A stretch of DNA of 64,000 nt from Paenibacillus tengchongensis (GCF_008973665.1 NZ_WACP01000005.1:327216-391215), one strand, 5' to 3'. Positions 1 to 8,182 are shown, counted from the first letter of the stretch. Notes: generated by a model from the letters alone, not told the origin. Numbers and translations are program-made.

Positions 1-554
1 GTAATAAGGTTACGAGATCTCCACTTAACTGCTGTATAAGACTCCAACACATATAACCAGTAATTAAAGATTTTAGGTCCAGAAAGATAAGGAAATTCAG
101 ACTTCCTTTTATTCTGTATTATGTTTTTTAACACCGCTATATCGAAGTTAACAGAATCAATTAGTCCAAACACATCACCTCTATGAGAAGAATCGACAAT
201 ACCTTTCGATACCTTTTTCCATATTTCCGGGTGACGATTTGGTTGTAGAGCAACTCGGTGATAAACCAAAACAGTTCGCAAATCATCAATACTGTTTTCA
301 TAGACTAAACGTGGATTAAAGATCCACCTTGAATTATTATTGTTATACGTATGAAGAATAGCCTGCCATAAGGCGTACGAGTTTCTTTGATAATTTAAAG
401 ACATTCCAAGAGTTAGCACGTTCATTAATTCTTCATTGGGAACAACACCTAATAGAACATCCTCAGGCATTACTTCACCGCCAAGATGACCTTCGGAATG
501 CATTTGTAACAATAGCTTTACGTTCTCGAGAAACTGATCATGTGTCATCGGCAT
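1..554 (-). CDS. Hypothetical protein, 3' end beyond the window (partial)
   Basis: Reading leftward from an ATG at 554, an open frame of 184 codons runs off the left edge without a stop. A GGGGG stretch just upstream serves as ribosome binding site; an in-frame ATG at 566 and another at 548 are alternatives. The protein begins MPMTHDQFLENVKLLLQMHS and later has K-x-E-F-P-Y-L-S-G-P-K-I followed by aromatic residues. That pattern faintly recalls helix-hairpin-helix DNA glycosylase-like folds, but I do not recognise the family and assign no function. The stretch is clearly AT-richer than the genes to its right, which could mean acquired DNA. Confidence 0.65.
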   Translation of the reverse strand, partial: MPMTHDQFLENVKLLLQMHSEGHLGGEVMPEDVLLGVVPNEELMNVLTLGMSLNYQRNSYALWQAILHTYNNNNSRWIFNPRLVYENSIDDLRTVLVYHRVALQPNRHPEIWKKVSKGIVDSSHRGDVFGLIDSVNFDIAVLKNIIQNKRKSEFPYLSGPKIFNYWLYVLESYTAVKWRSRNLI

Positions 555-750
555 GTTTTCCCCCATGTAAATTTCTATAAGTATTTTACCATGGTGCATC
601 CATCTTTTGGGATTACTACCTATAGAAATCATGATCCTACCATTACGCAATCCTGCCCATTAGCTTAATGAAGCGTCTACAACTATATTTTCTGAGTCTA
701 TAGGCTTTGGCATGAACCGATTCAGTTCCTTTGCCGGGACCCCGGTATAT

Positions 751-781
751 AAGGAGCGCACCCATACGTGGAGCGCTCCTT
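751..781. terminator. Inverted repeat, possible terminator
   Basis: AAGGAGCGC (751-759) pairs with GCGCTCCTT (773-781). No long T tract follows on either strand, so termination activity is uncertain. The repeat lies inside the decayed acetyltransferase reading frame. Confidence 0.3.
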
Positions 782-868
782 TCTCTTGTACCTGCGTGGG
801 ATATCTTTGGTGAACACGCTTCCGGCGCCGATGATGCTGTTCTCGCCGATCTGACACCAGTAAATGAT
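776..868 (-). pseudogene. Remnant of a hexapeptide-repeat acetyltransferase C-terminus
   Basis: On the minus strand one frame reads QIGENSIIGAGSVFTKDIP (797-856). This is the left-handed beta-helix signature found near the C-terminus of maltose/galactoside O-acetyltransferase (Maa/LacA) family proteins. No start codon or earlier hexapeptide turns precede it, and after the proline the frame drifts into unrelated sequence instead of the usual AGNPC-type ending. I read it as the stub of a deleted gene. The match is short, so the exact subfamily is unknown. Confidence 0.55.
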
Positions 869-953
869 ACAGCCAGCGTGTGCCGTTCTAGCTGGCACAG
901 GATGTTTTGATTACTTATCGGGTATGTACAAAAAATGCGGAGCCGGAAAGCTG

Positions 954-1700
954 TCAGGCTGCCGTCACCGTATAAGGAGTGGCCTTTCCGCGGCGCAACG
1001 CGTATATCAGATACAGGCCGTACGCCAGATAGATGACGTTAAGTACAGACACAACCAGGACTTCATGGCTCTCAATCGCCGGATTGGTCATCTGGGCCAG
1101 TGCATCGAACAGGAAGTGGAACAGGATCAGCGGCACGATCCGGCCGGTAAGCTCCAGCAGCAGAGCCAGAATGAAGCCGATCAGCAGCGCGTTAACGATC
1201 TGCAGGGACGTGCTCAGTGCATCCTTGCCGCTGAGGGCATTGGCCATATGCAGCACTCCGAAGAAGAGCGAGCTGAAGACGATGAAGAATCCGGCGCCGC
1301 GGCTGCGCAGCTTCTCGCGCATGATCCCCCGGAATACCGCTTCTTCGGTATAACCGACAAGAGCCGAAAAGACGAGCACGAGCAATATCTTCGCCGCAGT
1401 CAGCTTGGGATCGAAACCGCCCATGACCGGCTGCACCAGCGCGATAACCAGCAGCGGCAGGTAATACAGCGCTTTGCCGTCTTCGCGGATATCCCATTTG
1501 CCGAATCCGAAGGCTGCCATGCTGCGGTCCCTTTTGCGCATATACAGGGTTACGCCAACGCCCATGGCCAGAAACGCCAATCCCTGGGCAATCATGATGC
1601 CGTTGTCACTAAGCTCCATAATCGTCGCGGCGGCGGACGCGATGCTCATCAGCATTGTCAGCACCAGGCCGATCATGAAACAAAAACCAATTTTTTTCAT
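954..1700 (-). CDS. CPBP-family intramembrane metalloprotease
   Basis: A 248-residue polytopic membrane protein with the three CPBP (Abi/CAAX-protease-like) motifs: EE-x3-R at 119-124 (YTEEAVFRG), a conserved histidine at 151 (FGVLHMAN) and H-x3-D at 195-199 (FHFLFDAL). These residues form the glutamate/histidine active site of this family, which cleaves within the membrane. Substrates of bacterial members are mostly unknown; some serve peptide maturation or bacteriocin immunity. Start is the ATG preceded by GGGAGGG. It is last of three same-direction genes (after the YwqG-like and serine hydrolase genes), 72 bp after its neighbour, so co-transcription is plausible. Nothing nearby indicates a bacteriocin locus. 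Confidence 0.85.
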   Translation of the reverse strand: MKKIGFCFMIGLVLTMLMSIASAAATIMELSDNGIMIAQGLAFLAMGVGVTLYMRKRDRSMAAFGFGKWDIREDGKALYYLPLLVIALVQPVMGGFDPKLTAAKILLVLVFSALVGYTEEAVFRGIMREKLRSRGAGFFIVFSSLFFGVLHMANALSGKDALSTSLQIVNALLIGFILALLLELTGRIVPLILFHFLFDALAQMTNPAIESHEVLVVSVLNVIYLAYGLYLIYALRRGKATPYTVTAA

Positions 1701-1772
1701 AAAATCCCTCCCTGCCGGGAGTATACAGGAAATCCCAACAGAACAGAAGCCAAAGTCTTCCAGCTTACTAAT

Positions 1773-2633
1773 TCAGCAGCACTGCTGGACCACCCATACC
1801 TTGCTGAAATCCCTCTGCAGCAGATCCTTCTCCGTAATCCAGAAGTACAGCCTGCCGACATCGCCCCACATCATTCCGCTCTCCTCCTCGGAATCCAGCT
1901 GAAATAACAGCTTCCAGCGGTCAGCTTCAGGCTCCAGCAGCTCCCGGCGCGGATCGTTGTAGCCGGTGGCATCTCCGCAATAAAGGCCGTCATTGACCAG
2001 CTGGCACTCCAGCAGCATGTCGCCCTGGATAGAATCGGGATGCCCCAGCAGCTTATGCACATAGCCTGAAGCATCGTTAAGCTCCCGTACTTTCCCGTAC
2101 ATTTTCCAGTAGCGTTCCCGTTCTTCCGCAGTCAGGTTCAGCCGGTGTATAAGCAGCGATTCCCCGTCCGGCAGATCGGTCTGTCTGGAGAAGGTGAATC
2201 TGGCTGCCGGGAAGGAGCCCGCCTCCGTAATCTCCGTCGGCTCATCCTTGCGCTCCAGCTCCTGAAGTCCCTCCGTATAAAGCACGCTCCATCTTCCCCG
2301 GTCTCCGGGATCAAATCCCCACGGCTGTTCCACCGCATCATAGAAGAAGCTGAGCAAGCCCTTGCCGGGAAGCTTCGTTTCGCCAAGTCCGGCAGCCTGG
2401 TCCAGATGGATCTGGGCGAGAAAATGCAAAGACCGGCCTTCGTATTGCGGCCAGTGCTCCGCTTCAGGCAGATCCGGCCGGCCGCCAAGCTTGGAGCAGC
2501 CGATGCCGATGAGTTCGTCCTCTTCTTGTTCAGTCCGCAGCCGGACAGCTTCCGCAGCATAAGCGATGATCTCCTGTTCGATCCGGTCCAGTCCGTACGA
2601 TTGCAGCAATTCAATTACAGCTTGGTCTGCCAT
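1773..2633 (-). CDS. DUF1963 / YwqG-family protein
   Basis: A 286-residue soluble protein with the YwqG-like layout: KLGGRPDLP followed by a W-P and then LHFLAQIHLDQ, with later short aromatic and charged beta-strand segments such as GKGLLSFFYD. The family (B. subtilis YwqG, DUF1963) has a solved fold but no established biochemical role. No signal peptide or membrane segment is seen. An AGAGG site lies just ahead of the ATG. It begins 22 bp after the serine hydrolase stop, which suggests they share a transcript. Confidence 0.85.
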   Translation of the reverse strand: MADQAVIELLQSYGLDRIEQEIIAYAAEAVRLRTEQEEDELIGIGCSKLGGRPDLPEAEHWPQYEGRSLHFLAQIHLDQAAGLGETKLPGKGLLSFFYDAVEQPWGFDPGDRGRWSVLYTEGLQELERKDEPTEITEAGSFPAARFTFSRQTDLPDGESLLIHRLNLTAEERERYWKMYGKVRELNDASGYVHKLLGHPDSIQGDMLLECQLVNDGLYCGDATGYNDPRRELLEPEADRWKLLFQLDSEEESGMMWGDVGRLYFWITEKDLLQRDFSKVWVVQQCC

Positions 2634-2655
2634 TCCTCTTCACTCCTGTCCGAAA

Positions 2656-4551
2656 TTAATAGTACATATCCCAGCCAACAATCAATACGGCAAAGAGCAG
2701 TCCGGTAAGCCCGGTCAGGATATAGACGGTCTTGCGGAAGCGTCCGCCGTCTGCCCGCCTAAGCTTGAGCGCCAGCAGAATCACATAGGCTGCAGCCAGA
2801 ACAACATAGAGGATGTTCAATATCAGGTGAATCAGAATTGCCGAATATGCCGTGTAATTTATGGTCCTGTAAACTAAAGCGGCGAGATTAGCGGTCACTA
2901 TGACGCCGGCGGCATTCATCCACAGGTGATGCTTGGTGAAGCTTGGACCCATCTGCGGTTTAGCTGGTGTTTTCATTTTACGGAATATCCATTTAATGAG
3001 TTCGCCAAGCAGCGCCACCACATTATACAAAAGCCCGATGCCCAGAACGAACAAAGAGATTGTGGCGATATGCGCCGTGAAATTTGAAACCTTGTAATAA
3101 TCCCCATAGGTATTGGAGGTCTTCACGACCTTTCCTGCTTCCTGTGAAAAAACCTGCACCCCCGAATGGCCGACAGGGAGATATTCGTACGGTGCGGTCT
3201 GAATGAAGCTAACGCCGTTCTGATCTTTGTAGAACTGGCTGTTGACTTTTGTCACTGTAAGGAAGTTAGTCATAGTCAATATTTTGGCATAGCCGGAGAC
3301 CATTCTTCTTGCGCGCAGATACACCCCTTCCACTTCAGCCACTTCCGGCATCTGACCGGTGTAGGCTTGTGCGGCGGATATGCTGGCACCAAAGATTTTT
3401 TCGACAAGCCCGGTGTTATATACTTCCTCGCCATTCTGGTTGGTCATCACCACCATTCCGAATCCGGAAGCGGGATCGAACACAAACCTGCTGGAAAATC
3501 CGACGGTATTTCCCCCATGCTCCAGCGCCGGAACCGCATATTGGTTAATGAAGAACCCGTGTGCGATGCGCGGAATGGAGGTACCGTCATAATTCAGACT
3601 TGGCGACAGCATTTCCTGCAATGTCGCTTCCTTCTGAAACAGCGGACCGGCACCGCCGCCGGCCGGCATCAGCGCCGCCAGAAATTTCGCCGCATCTCCC
3701 GCCGTTCCAATCGCAGCGCCTGCAGGATAAAGATTTATAAAGCCTCTGTTTTCAGGCATATACTTCAGGCCAGTTGTGTAGCCCCGGATGCTGTTCCGGG
3801 CCTCTGCCACTGCCGGATTATCGTGCTGTGCCGGATGAATGGCTGTGCGCTCCATACCCAGCACGTCAAAAATATGCTCCTTCACGTATGTATAGAACGG
3901 CTTGCCGCTTTGCAACTCCACAATATAGCCTGCCAGTGCGGCCCCGTAGTTGGAGTACGCCACCGTCTCTCCCGGCCGGTACACCTGCCCCGGCTCAAAG
4001 CGGTCCAGCGCCTCTCCCAGTTCAAGCAAATCCGTCTCGGAATTGTAATACATATCCGTGATCCGGTCCTGAAAGCCTGCAGTATGGTGCATCAGGTTCA
4101 ATAAGGTGATCGGATCATCGTATTTCAGCTTGCTCAGAAAGCCCCCGGGAAGATATTCGCGGATATCGGCGTTCAGATCGAGCTTTCCTTGTTCCACCAG
4201 TTGCATTACACTGGTCCACACCAGCAGCTTCGTGCATGAACCCCATTCAAACACTGTATCCGCATTGGCCTCCGTCCCGTGTTCCATATCGGCCATGCCG
4301 TAGGCTTTGTCAAAAATTGTCCGGCCCTCATTAACGTATGCTACCGCTACGGCCGCTGTCGTCTTCTCATTGCTCCGGACAAACAGATCGGTCACCGTCT
4401 CCAGTAAAGACAACGCTGTCCCGGACGGCATAGTCTCCTTCACTCCGTCTTCCGCATACACAGGCACTGCTGCCTGGCTCAGTACAAGTATAGCGGCCAG
4501 CAAGCCGGCTACTAATGGCGGGCGGAGGAGCTTTCGAATTGGCCTTCGCAT
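2656..4551 (-). CDS. Membrane-anchored beta-lactamase-fold serine hydrolase (class C / PBP4* type)
   Basis: The product has a secretion signal (MRRPIRKLLRPP, hydrophobic core, cleavage near VYA-ED), a penicillin-binding-like hydrolase domain, and a C-terminal tail with several membrane helices. Catalytic motifs, numbered from this ATG, are S-C-T-K at about 105-108, Y-S-N at about 199-201 and H-G-G at about 345-347. Such proteins act outside the cell on peptidoglycan stems, D-amino-acid peptides or esters; they are usually not true beta-lactamases. The frame is open further upstream to a TTG at 4596, itself preceded by AGAAGGGG. I prefer the ATG at 4551 because AGGA precedes it and a normal signal peptide results. 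Substrate is not predictable. Confidence 0.85.
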   Translation of the reverse strand: MRRPIRKLLRPPLVAGLLAAILVLSQAAVPVYAEDGVKETMPSGTALSLLETVTDLFVRSNEKTTAAVAVAYVNEGRTIFDKAYGMADMEHGTEANADTVFEWGSCTKLLVWTSVMQLVEQGKLDLNADIREYLPGGFLSKLKYDDPITLLNLMHHTAGFQDRITDMYYNSETDLLELGEALDRFEPGQVYRPGETVAYSNYGAALAGYIVELQSGKPFYTYVKEHIFDVLGMERTAIHPAQHDNPAVAEARNSIRGYTTGLKYMPENRGFINLYPAGAAIGTAGDAAKFLAALMPAGGGAGPLFQKEATLQEMLSPSLNYDGTSIPRIAHGFFINQYAVPALEHGGNTVGFSSRFVFDPASGFGMVVMTNQNGEEVYNTGLVEKIFGASISAAQAYTGQMPEVAEVEGVYLRARRMVSGYAKILTMTNFLTVTKVNSQFYKDQNGVSFIQTAPYEYLPVGHSGVQVFSQEAGKVVKTSNTYGDYYKVSNFTAHIATISLFVLGIGLLYNVVALLGELIKWIFRKMKTPAKPQMGPSFTKHHLWMNAAGVIVTANLAALVYRTINYTAYSAILIHLILNILYVVLAAAYVILLALKLRRADGGRFRKTVYILTGLTGLLFAVLIVGWDMYY

Positions 4552-4768
4552 GGTATTCCTGACTGAATTGCGTATCCCTATCACTTCTGTCAACAACCCC
4601 TTCTGGTAAATAAATAATTTTCCACTCCTGCTATATATTCCATGAAGATAGGCAATAACCCTGCCCTGCCCTGACCTATCATCAGTCTAGCGCGGTCTGC
4701 ATGAACCGGAGCGGGCGGGCACACGGCAGCGCTTGATTCCGCAGTGAATATTTTTTCCTCCTTCCTTT

Positions 4769-4792
4769 AACAAAATGTGACCGGACACCGTC
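4769..4792 (+). promoter_or_regulatory. Candidate ECF-type autoregulatory promoter
   Basis: AAC at 4769-4771 and CGTC at 4789-4792 are separated by 17 bp. This fits the AAC/CGTC-like pattern recognised by extracytoplasmic sigma factors of the SigW/SigX/SigV type. It lies 37 bp ahead of the sigma gene start, as expected for self-activation. Confidence 0.45.
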
Positions 4793-4828
4793 CTTAACAG
4801 TGTTATAGGTAAAGGAGGGCAGAGCAAC

Positions 4829-5326
4829 ATGCAGCATTCAAGCATGACCCGGCCGGAAACTCATGTGATGAAGAGCTTTGAAACATATGGCAGCATGCTG
4901 TTCCGCATTGCCATGGCCCACCTCGGAAACCGGGAGGATGCGGAGGAAGCGACACAGGATACCTTCATCAAGCTGATGGAAAAAGCACCCGATTTCAAGG
5001 ACGCCGAGCACCAGAAGGCGTGGCTGATCCGGGTGATCACCAATCACTGCAAAAGCATGCTGGGCAGAAGCTGGCGTAAGCGCGAGATTAAGCTTGACGG
5101 TGCAGAGCCGGCTCTAGCCGCAGGTAGGCCTGAGGAGCTGGAGCTGCTCCAGCTCGTGCTGTCGCTGCCCGTAAAGTATAGAGCGGTCATCCATTTGTAT
5201 TATTACGAGGATGTTCCCGTCCAGGAAATCAGCAGCATTCTGGAGATCAGCGAGTCCGCGGTGAAGATGAGACTTCAGCGGGGACGGCAGCTGCTAAGAC
5301 TGGAACTGGAAGGAGCCGAAGTGTAA
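4829..5326 (+). CDS. ECF-family RNA polymerase sigma factor
   Basis: A 165-residue sigma-70-type factor with only regions 2 and 4. Region 2 (about residues 22-85) includes A-E-E-A-T-Q-D-T-F, used for core binding and -10 recognition. Region 4 (about 108-160) has KYRAVIHLYYYED and the helix-turn-helix VQEISSILEISESAVKMRL for -35 contact. AAAGGAGGG lies just ahead of the ATG. The next gene overlaps its stop by four bases (TAATGA arrangement) and encodes a one-pass membrane protein, the usual sigma/anti-sigma layout. The signal sensed cannot be told from sequence. Confidence 0.92.
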   Translation: MQHSSMTRPETHVMKSFETYGSMLFRIAMAHLGNREDAEEATQDTFIKLMEKAPDFKDAEHQKAWLIRVITNHCKSMLGRSWRKREIKLDGAEPALAAGRPEELELLQLVLSLPVKYRAVIHLYYYEDVPVQEISSILEISESAVKMRLQRGRQLLRLELEGAEV

Positions 5327-6306
5327 TGAAAGAGCAGGAGTTTCGCACAAAATACAAGAAAGCGGTGGATTCGATGACGCCAAGTGAAGAGATGAAGACA
5401 AGACTGGAAGAACAATTGAATAGCCGCGGCAAGCACCCCAAACGCCCGCGCAAGAGCGTATATATTGCAGCCAGCATCGTGCTGGCCGCCGGCATCGGAT
5501 TATCCGCTCCGGCGGTATGGAAGCAGATGAACGGATCGGGGCCGGCTTCCAGCGAGGTAGCGCTTGTTACACCGGGCACCGGCGGCGGCAACGCAACCGG
5601 AAGCGCCGTAGTGATTCCCAAGCTGGAATTGCCGGATATGAGTTCAGGAGCGCAGATGAACATGATCGCGCTGGTCGTGTATCAAGGCAACGTCTATACC
5701 CAGGCGACCACCCGCATCGATGCCGCCGATGCAGCGGCGCTGCGCGGCGACAAGCTCGGCCGCACCACCGGCGGCATTGATGAATGGAGCGGCGAGGACG
5801 CCTATATTGAGCTGGCCTCTAATATCGGCGAGACGGACATCTACGCCGTGAAGGGCTATGACACGAACTTCCGGATCATGTCTTATACAGAAGTGGACGG
5901 CCAGGTGTTTGCCGAGCTCTACGAGCAGGCCAACGGCATCACCGTCAGCAGCGGCGCCGACCTGATCGGCAAGCTGAACCTCGAAGGCCGCATCGCCTCG
6001 GCACAGTGGGAAAGCTTCGCCAGCTGGAACAACGGCCTGCAGCAGCTTGCCCCGCTGGATACCGGCGAAGCGCTGGACAGCTTCGTGGCAGCCCTGCTGG
6101 CAGCTCGGCCGCTGGCCGCCGAGCCGCTGATGGAGCAAGGCATCTACGACAGCGAGGACCGCAAGGTGGTCTATCTGACGCTGGAGGATCAGACCCGCGT
6201 CGAGCTGACGCTCTTCGGCCAGGGCCTGGTGCGTTACGGCAATGCACAGGTGTTCTTTGAGGTGGAGCCGGGGGCGTTTCAGAACTTCTGGGAGAGCATG
6301 AAGTAG
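5326..6306 (+). CDS. Putative membrane-bound anti-sigma factor
   Basis: A 326-residue protein translationally coupled to the ECF sigma gene. The first 43 residues are charged and cytoplasmic (MKEQEFRTKYKKAVDSM). One hydrophobic segment follows at about 45-63, then an extracytoplasmic domain of about 250 residues with no recognised family. The H-x3-C-x2-C zinc motif of ZAS-type anti-sigmas is absent, so it would belong to the non-zinc class, as RsiV/RsiX do. The role is inferred from overlap, topology and gene order, not from a family signature. A strong terminator follows. Confidence 0.75.
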   Translation: MKEQEFRTKYKKAVDSMTPSEEMKTRLEEQLNSRGKHPKRPRKSVYIAASIVLAAGIGLSAPAVWKQMNGSGPASSEVALVTPGTGGGNATGSAVVIPKLELPDMSSGAQMNMIALVVYQGNVYTQATTRIDAADAAALRGDKLGRTTGGIDEWSGEDAYIELASNIGETDIYAVKGYDTNFRIMSYTEVDGQVFAELYEQANGITVSSGADLIGKLNLEGRIASAQWESFASWNNGLQQLAPLDTGEALDSFVAALLAARPLAAEPLMEQGIYDSEDRKVVYLTLEDQTRVELTLFGQGLVRYGNAQVFFEVEPGAFQNFWESMK

Positions 6307-6335
6307 ATTAGACGGCTGCGGTCAGTATAAGTCAG

Positions 6336-6377
6336 CAAAGCTAAGGGCCATCCTGCGCCGGATGGCCCTTAGCTTTG
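6336..6377 (+). terminator. Intrinsic terminator after the sigma/anti-sigma operon
   Basis: A 17-bp perfect stem (CAAAGCTAAGGGCCATC and its complement) with an 8-base loop, followed by a short T run on the plus strand. Confidence 0.85.
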
Positions 6378-6392
6378 TTTATTGTCCGTTAT

Positions 6393-6689
6393 TTACGGAG
6401 TCCCACTCTTGAACGGATCTGCTTCTCTTGATTTCACTTCAATTAGAATAAACCCGGCTATCCATGCATTCGTTTCAGTAAATGGACCATCCGTAACCAC
6501 CGGAATTCCCCCCGGTTCTGGAAACGAAAGACGAATGCCATTTGAACTTGGATGAAGACTAGCCATAACCCGCGCGCCTGCCTTAACTTACTCCTCATTG
6601 TACTCCGTCATGGCCTCAATGAGCTGTGAGCTCGGGAGATTTCCGGCTTCCGAGTTCTTTGTGGCTTTGACAATAAGTAAAAAGCGTAT
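6393..6689 (-). pseudogene. YciI-family (YCII domain) protein, inactivated
   Basis: The minus-strand frame reads RFLLIVKATKNSEAGNLPSS, then an in-frame TAA at 6590-6588, then continues in the same frame with VKAGARVMASLHPSSNG and VVTDGPFTETNAWIAGF. This is the YCII-like family order (ATKxSEAG, LHPSS, DGPFxET). The stop sits where relatives have leucine, so a TTA to TAA change would explain it. The first codon is ATA, correctly spaced after GGAGGTGA, which suggests a lost ATG. The end (READPFKSGTP) is shorter than usual. Three separate defects point to decay. Confidence 0.8.
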
Positions 6690-6907
6690 GATCCTCACCT
6701 CCTCTTTTTCGAGATAGATCCAACGATTTCAGCAAGAAACTTTAATGAAATTCCCATTAGAAGCACAACTTGCAGCTGCGGACACTGCAATCAGAAAACG
6801 CAGGCGGCACTCTAGCTTTAAATTTACCCTGTTAGGCAGGATTTGCGATATAACCTGTAGAAGCCTACCGTTAATCAAAAGAAAAAACCCAAAGGAAGGT
6901 AAACCAA

Positions 6908-7135
6908 ATGACAGTTAGTGAACTTGGAAAAATACTCGGTGATATGTATCGAAGCGCTCCTCACGGTTATCAAGTTGCAAAGATTCACTTGTTCGGCGTA
7001 AAGTATGCGCATGTCATCCTCAGAAATGATTTCAATGTAAAAGAAATTGTTTCCGCTTCGGGGATTAGCCTATCATACGCCACAGAAGTAAGCAAAGGAA
7101 TCAAACTTTCTGAGTATGTTGTGCCCAAGGAATAG
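6908..7135 (+). CDS. Small HTH-like protein, first gene of a two-gene AT-rich cassette
   Basis: A 75-residue protein beginning MTVSELGKILGDMYRSAPHG. The C-terminal half (NVKEIVSASGISLSYATEVS, then KGIKLSEYV) has the spacing of a helix-turn-helix. It resembles small proteins that databases call 'HTH-like domain', but DNA binding is not shown. AAAGGAAGG precedes the ATG. The gene lies about 100 bp ahead of a PD-(D/E)XK-type gene on the same strand, and both are AT-richer than the surrounding genes. The pair may be an accessory module with a regulator or antitoxin-like first partner. That role is inference only. Confidence 0.65.
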   Translation: MTVSELGKILGDMYRSAPHGYQVAKIHLFGVKYAHVILRNDFNVKEIVSASGISLSYATEVSKGIKLSEYVVPKE

Positions 7136-7237
7136 GTAGGGAGGATAGTGTGACTATCACCCTCGGGGATACCAAACGTTGAGAATTTTCATGCATTAAA
7201 CTAATGTATTCAGAAAGGTGGAATACCTTTGCCAAAC

Positions 7238-7708
7238 ATGAACTGGACTGTACTTAACACATTACAACTTGGGAGATACGCAGAATACTTTGCCAAGATG
7301 GAATTTGCATCATACGGACTCGAGGTATTTTCTTCAGAGGTAGATGATCGGGGAATAGACTTTATTGTGAAAGATAAAATGGGTCGATTCTCGGAAATCC
7401 AAGTCAAGTCATTAAGAGGAACTGGGTACGTTTTTGCCCAGAAGAGCAAGTTCAATATCAGTAATCCTAATTTGTACTTGGCACTCTTAATTTTCAAAGA
7501 AGGCCGAATGCCTGATTTTTTCTTAATTCCTTCTGCGGCTTGGGAGGTCCCTAACGAGGTGTTTGTGGACCGTATTTATGACAAGCCTGGACAAACAAGC
7601 AAACCGGAATACGGGATCAATATTTCTAATAGAAATTACGACATTCTGGAGATTTTTAAATTTGAAGAATCCATTAAAGACTTTTTATCAGCGCCAATAG
7701 AGGCGTAA
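7238..7708 (+). CDS. PD-(D/E)XK-like (DUF4365-type) protein
   Basis: A 156-residue protein, counted from the ATG at 7238; a TTG three codons earlier is possible, and AAAGGTGG lies at 7214-7221. It has the core of a restriction-nuclease fold: E16 (GRYAEYFAK), D41 after a glycine (DDRGIDFIV) and Q-V-K at 55-57 in a beta strand (FSEIQVKS), as in DUF4365-type proteins. The third motif is QxK, not ExK, so activity cannot be assumed. It lies downstream of the small HTH-like gene, between a dead YciI gene and a dispersed repeat. A role in DNA interference is possible but unproven. Confidence 0.65.
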   Translation: MNWTVLNTLQLGRYAEYFAKMEFASYGLEVFSSEVDDRGIDFIVKDKMGRFSEIQVKSLRGTGYVFAQKSKFNISNPNLYLALLIFKEGRMPDFFLIPSAAWEVPNEVFVDRIYDKPGQTSKPEYGINISNRNYDILEIFKFEESIKDFLSAPIEA

Positions 7709-7849
7709 GCTGGACAAGAATCAATCTGGCATGCCGCGAACTTAACGGATGATTTAAGGCATGATGTACATGCTACCTCCATGAAAATTGCAGATTATGC
7801 TTACTAACTTTTCCCCTTAAAGACCGATTTACTATGCAGTCAAAGTTTA

Positions 7850-8036
7850 GTTCGATTTCCGCACACTAATACTGCCGTTCTTACGAGGTTTCAGCACACT
7901 TATTGGATTATCGCCACTTAAATTGGTCAAATCGGCTTGGAAATCAATTCTCATCCTTATTAAGTAGCGATTTTCCAACTAGATGAGTGATAACACCTGC
8001 ATGGATAAAATTAGTTGGCGATTATCCACCTAATAC
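7850..8036 (+). repeat. Dispersed intergenic repeat, copy A
   Basis: This copy carries four short related motifs (core GATTWTC followed by an ACTAA-like end) whose GA positions are 7854, 7906, 7969 and 8020, giving spacings of 52, 63 and 51 bp. It aligns along its length with copies at about 37090 and, inverted, at about 17590. Each motif is a small imperfect palindrome. No reading frame is conserved. It lies in a 537-bp gap without genes; the rest of that gap, apart from the terminator at 8183-8214, holds nothing I recognise. Confidence 0.8.
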
Positions 8037-8182
8037 CATGACCGAGCCAAGTCCAAGGTCTGTGTGCGCGGACATCCCCAGCCCTTATGCTCCAGTAAGT
8101 GGGTCCATAGCTGCAAACTGATGCGGCCAAGGCACTAACATGTAGCGGGTTATTAGAGTTTCTTCATTTTGCCGCGCATACT

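Noticed and set aside
875..899. TGTGCC/GGCACA hairpin after the CPBP gene as its terminator
   Set aside because: Stem is only six pairs with no T tract on either strand.
4562..4594. TTGACA near the start of the serine hydrolase gene as a promoter
   Set aside because: No matching -10 at 16-18 bp, and it overlaps the possible TTG start codons.
7850..8036. Reading the four spaced motifs as a CRISPR array
   Set aside because: Motifs are short and degenerate, spacings are 51/64/51 rather than uniform, intervening sequences are similar between copies, and no cas genes are present.
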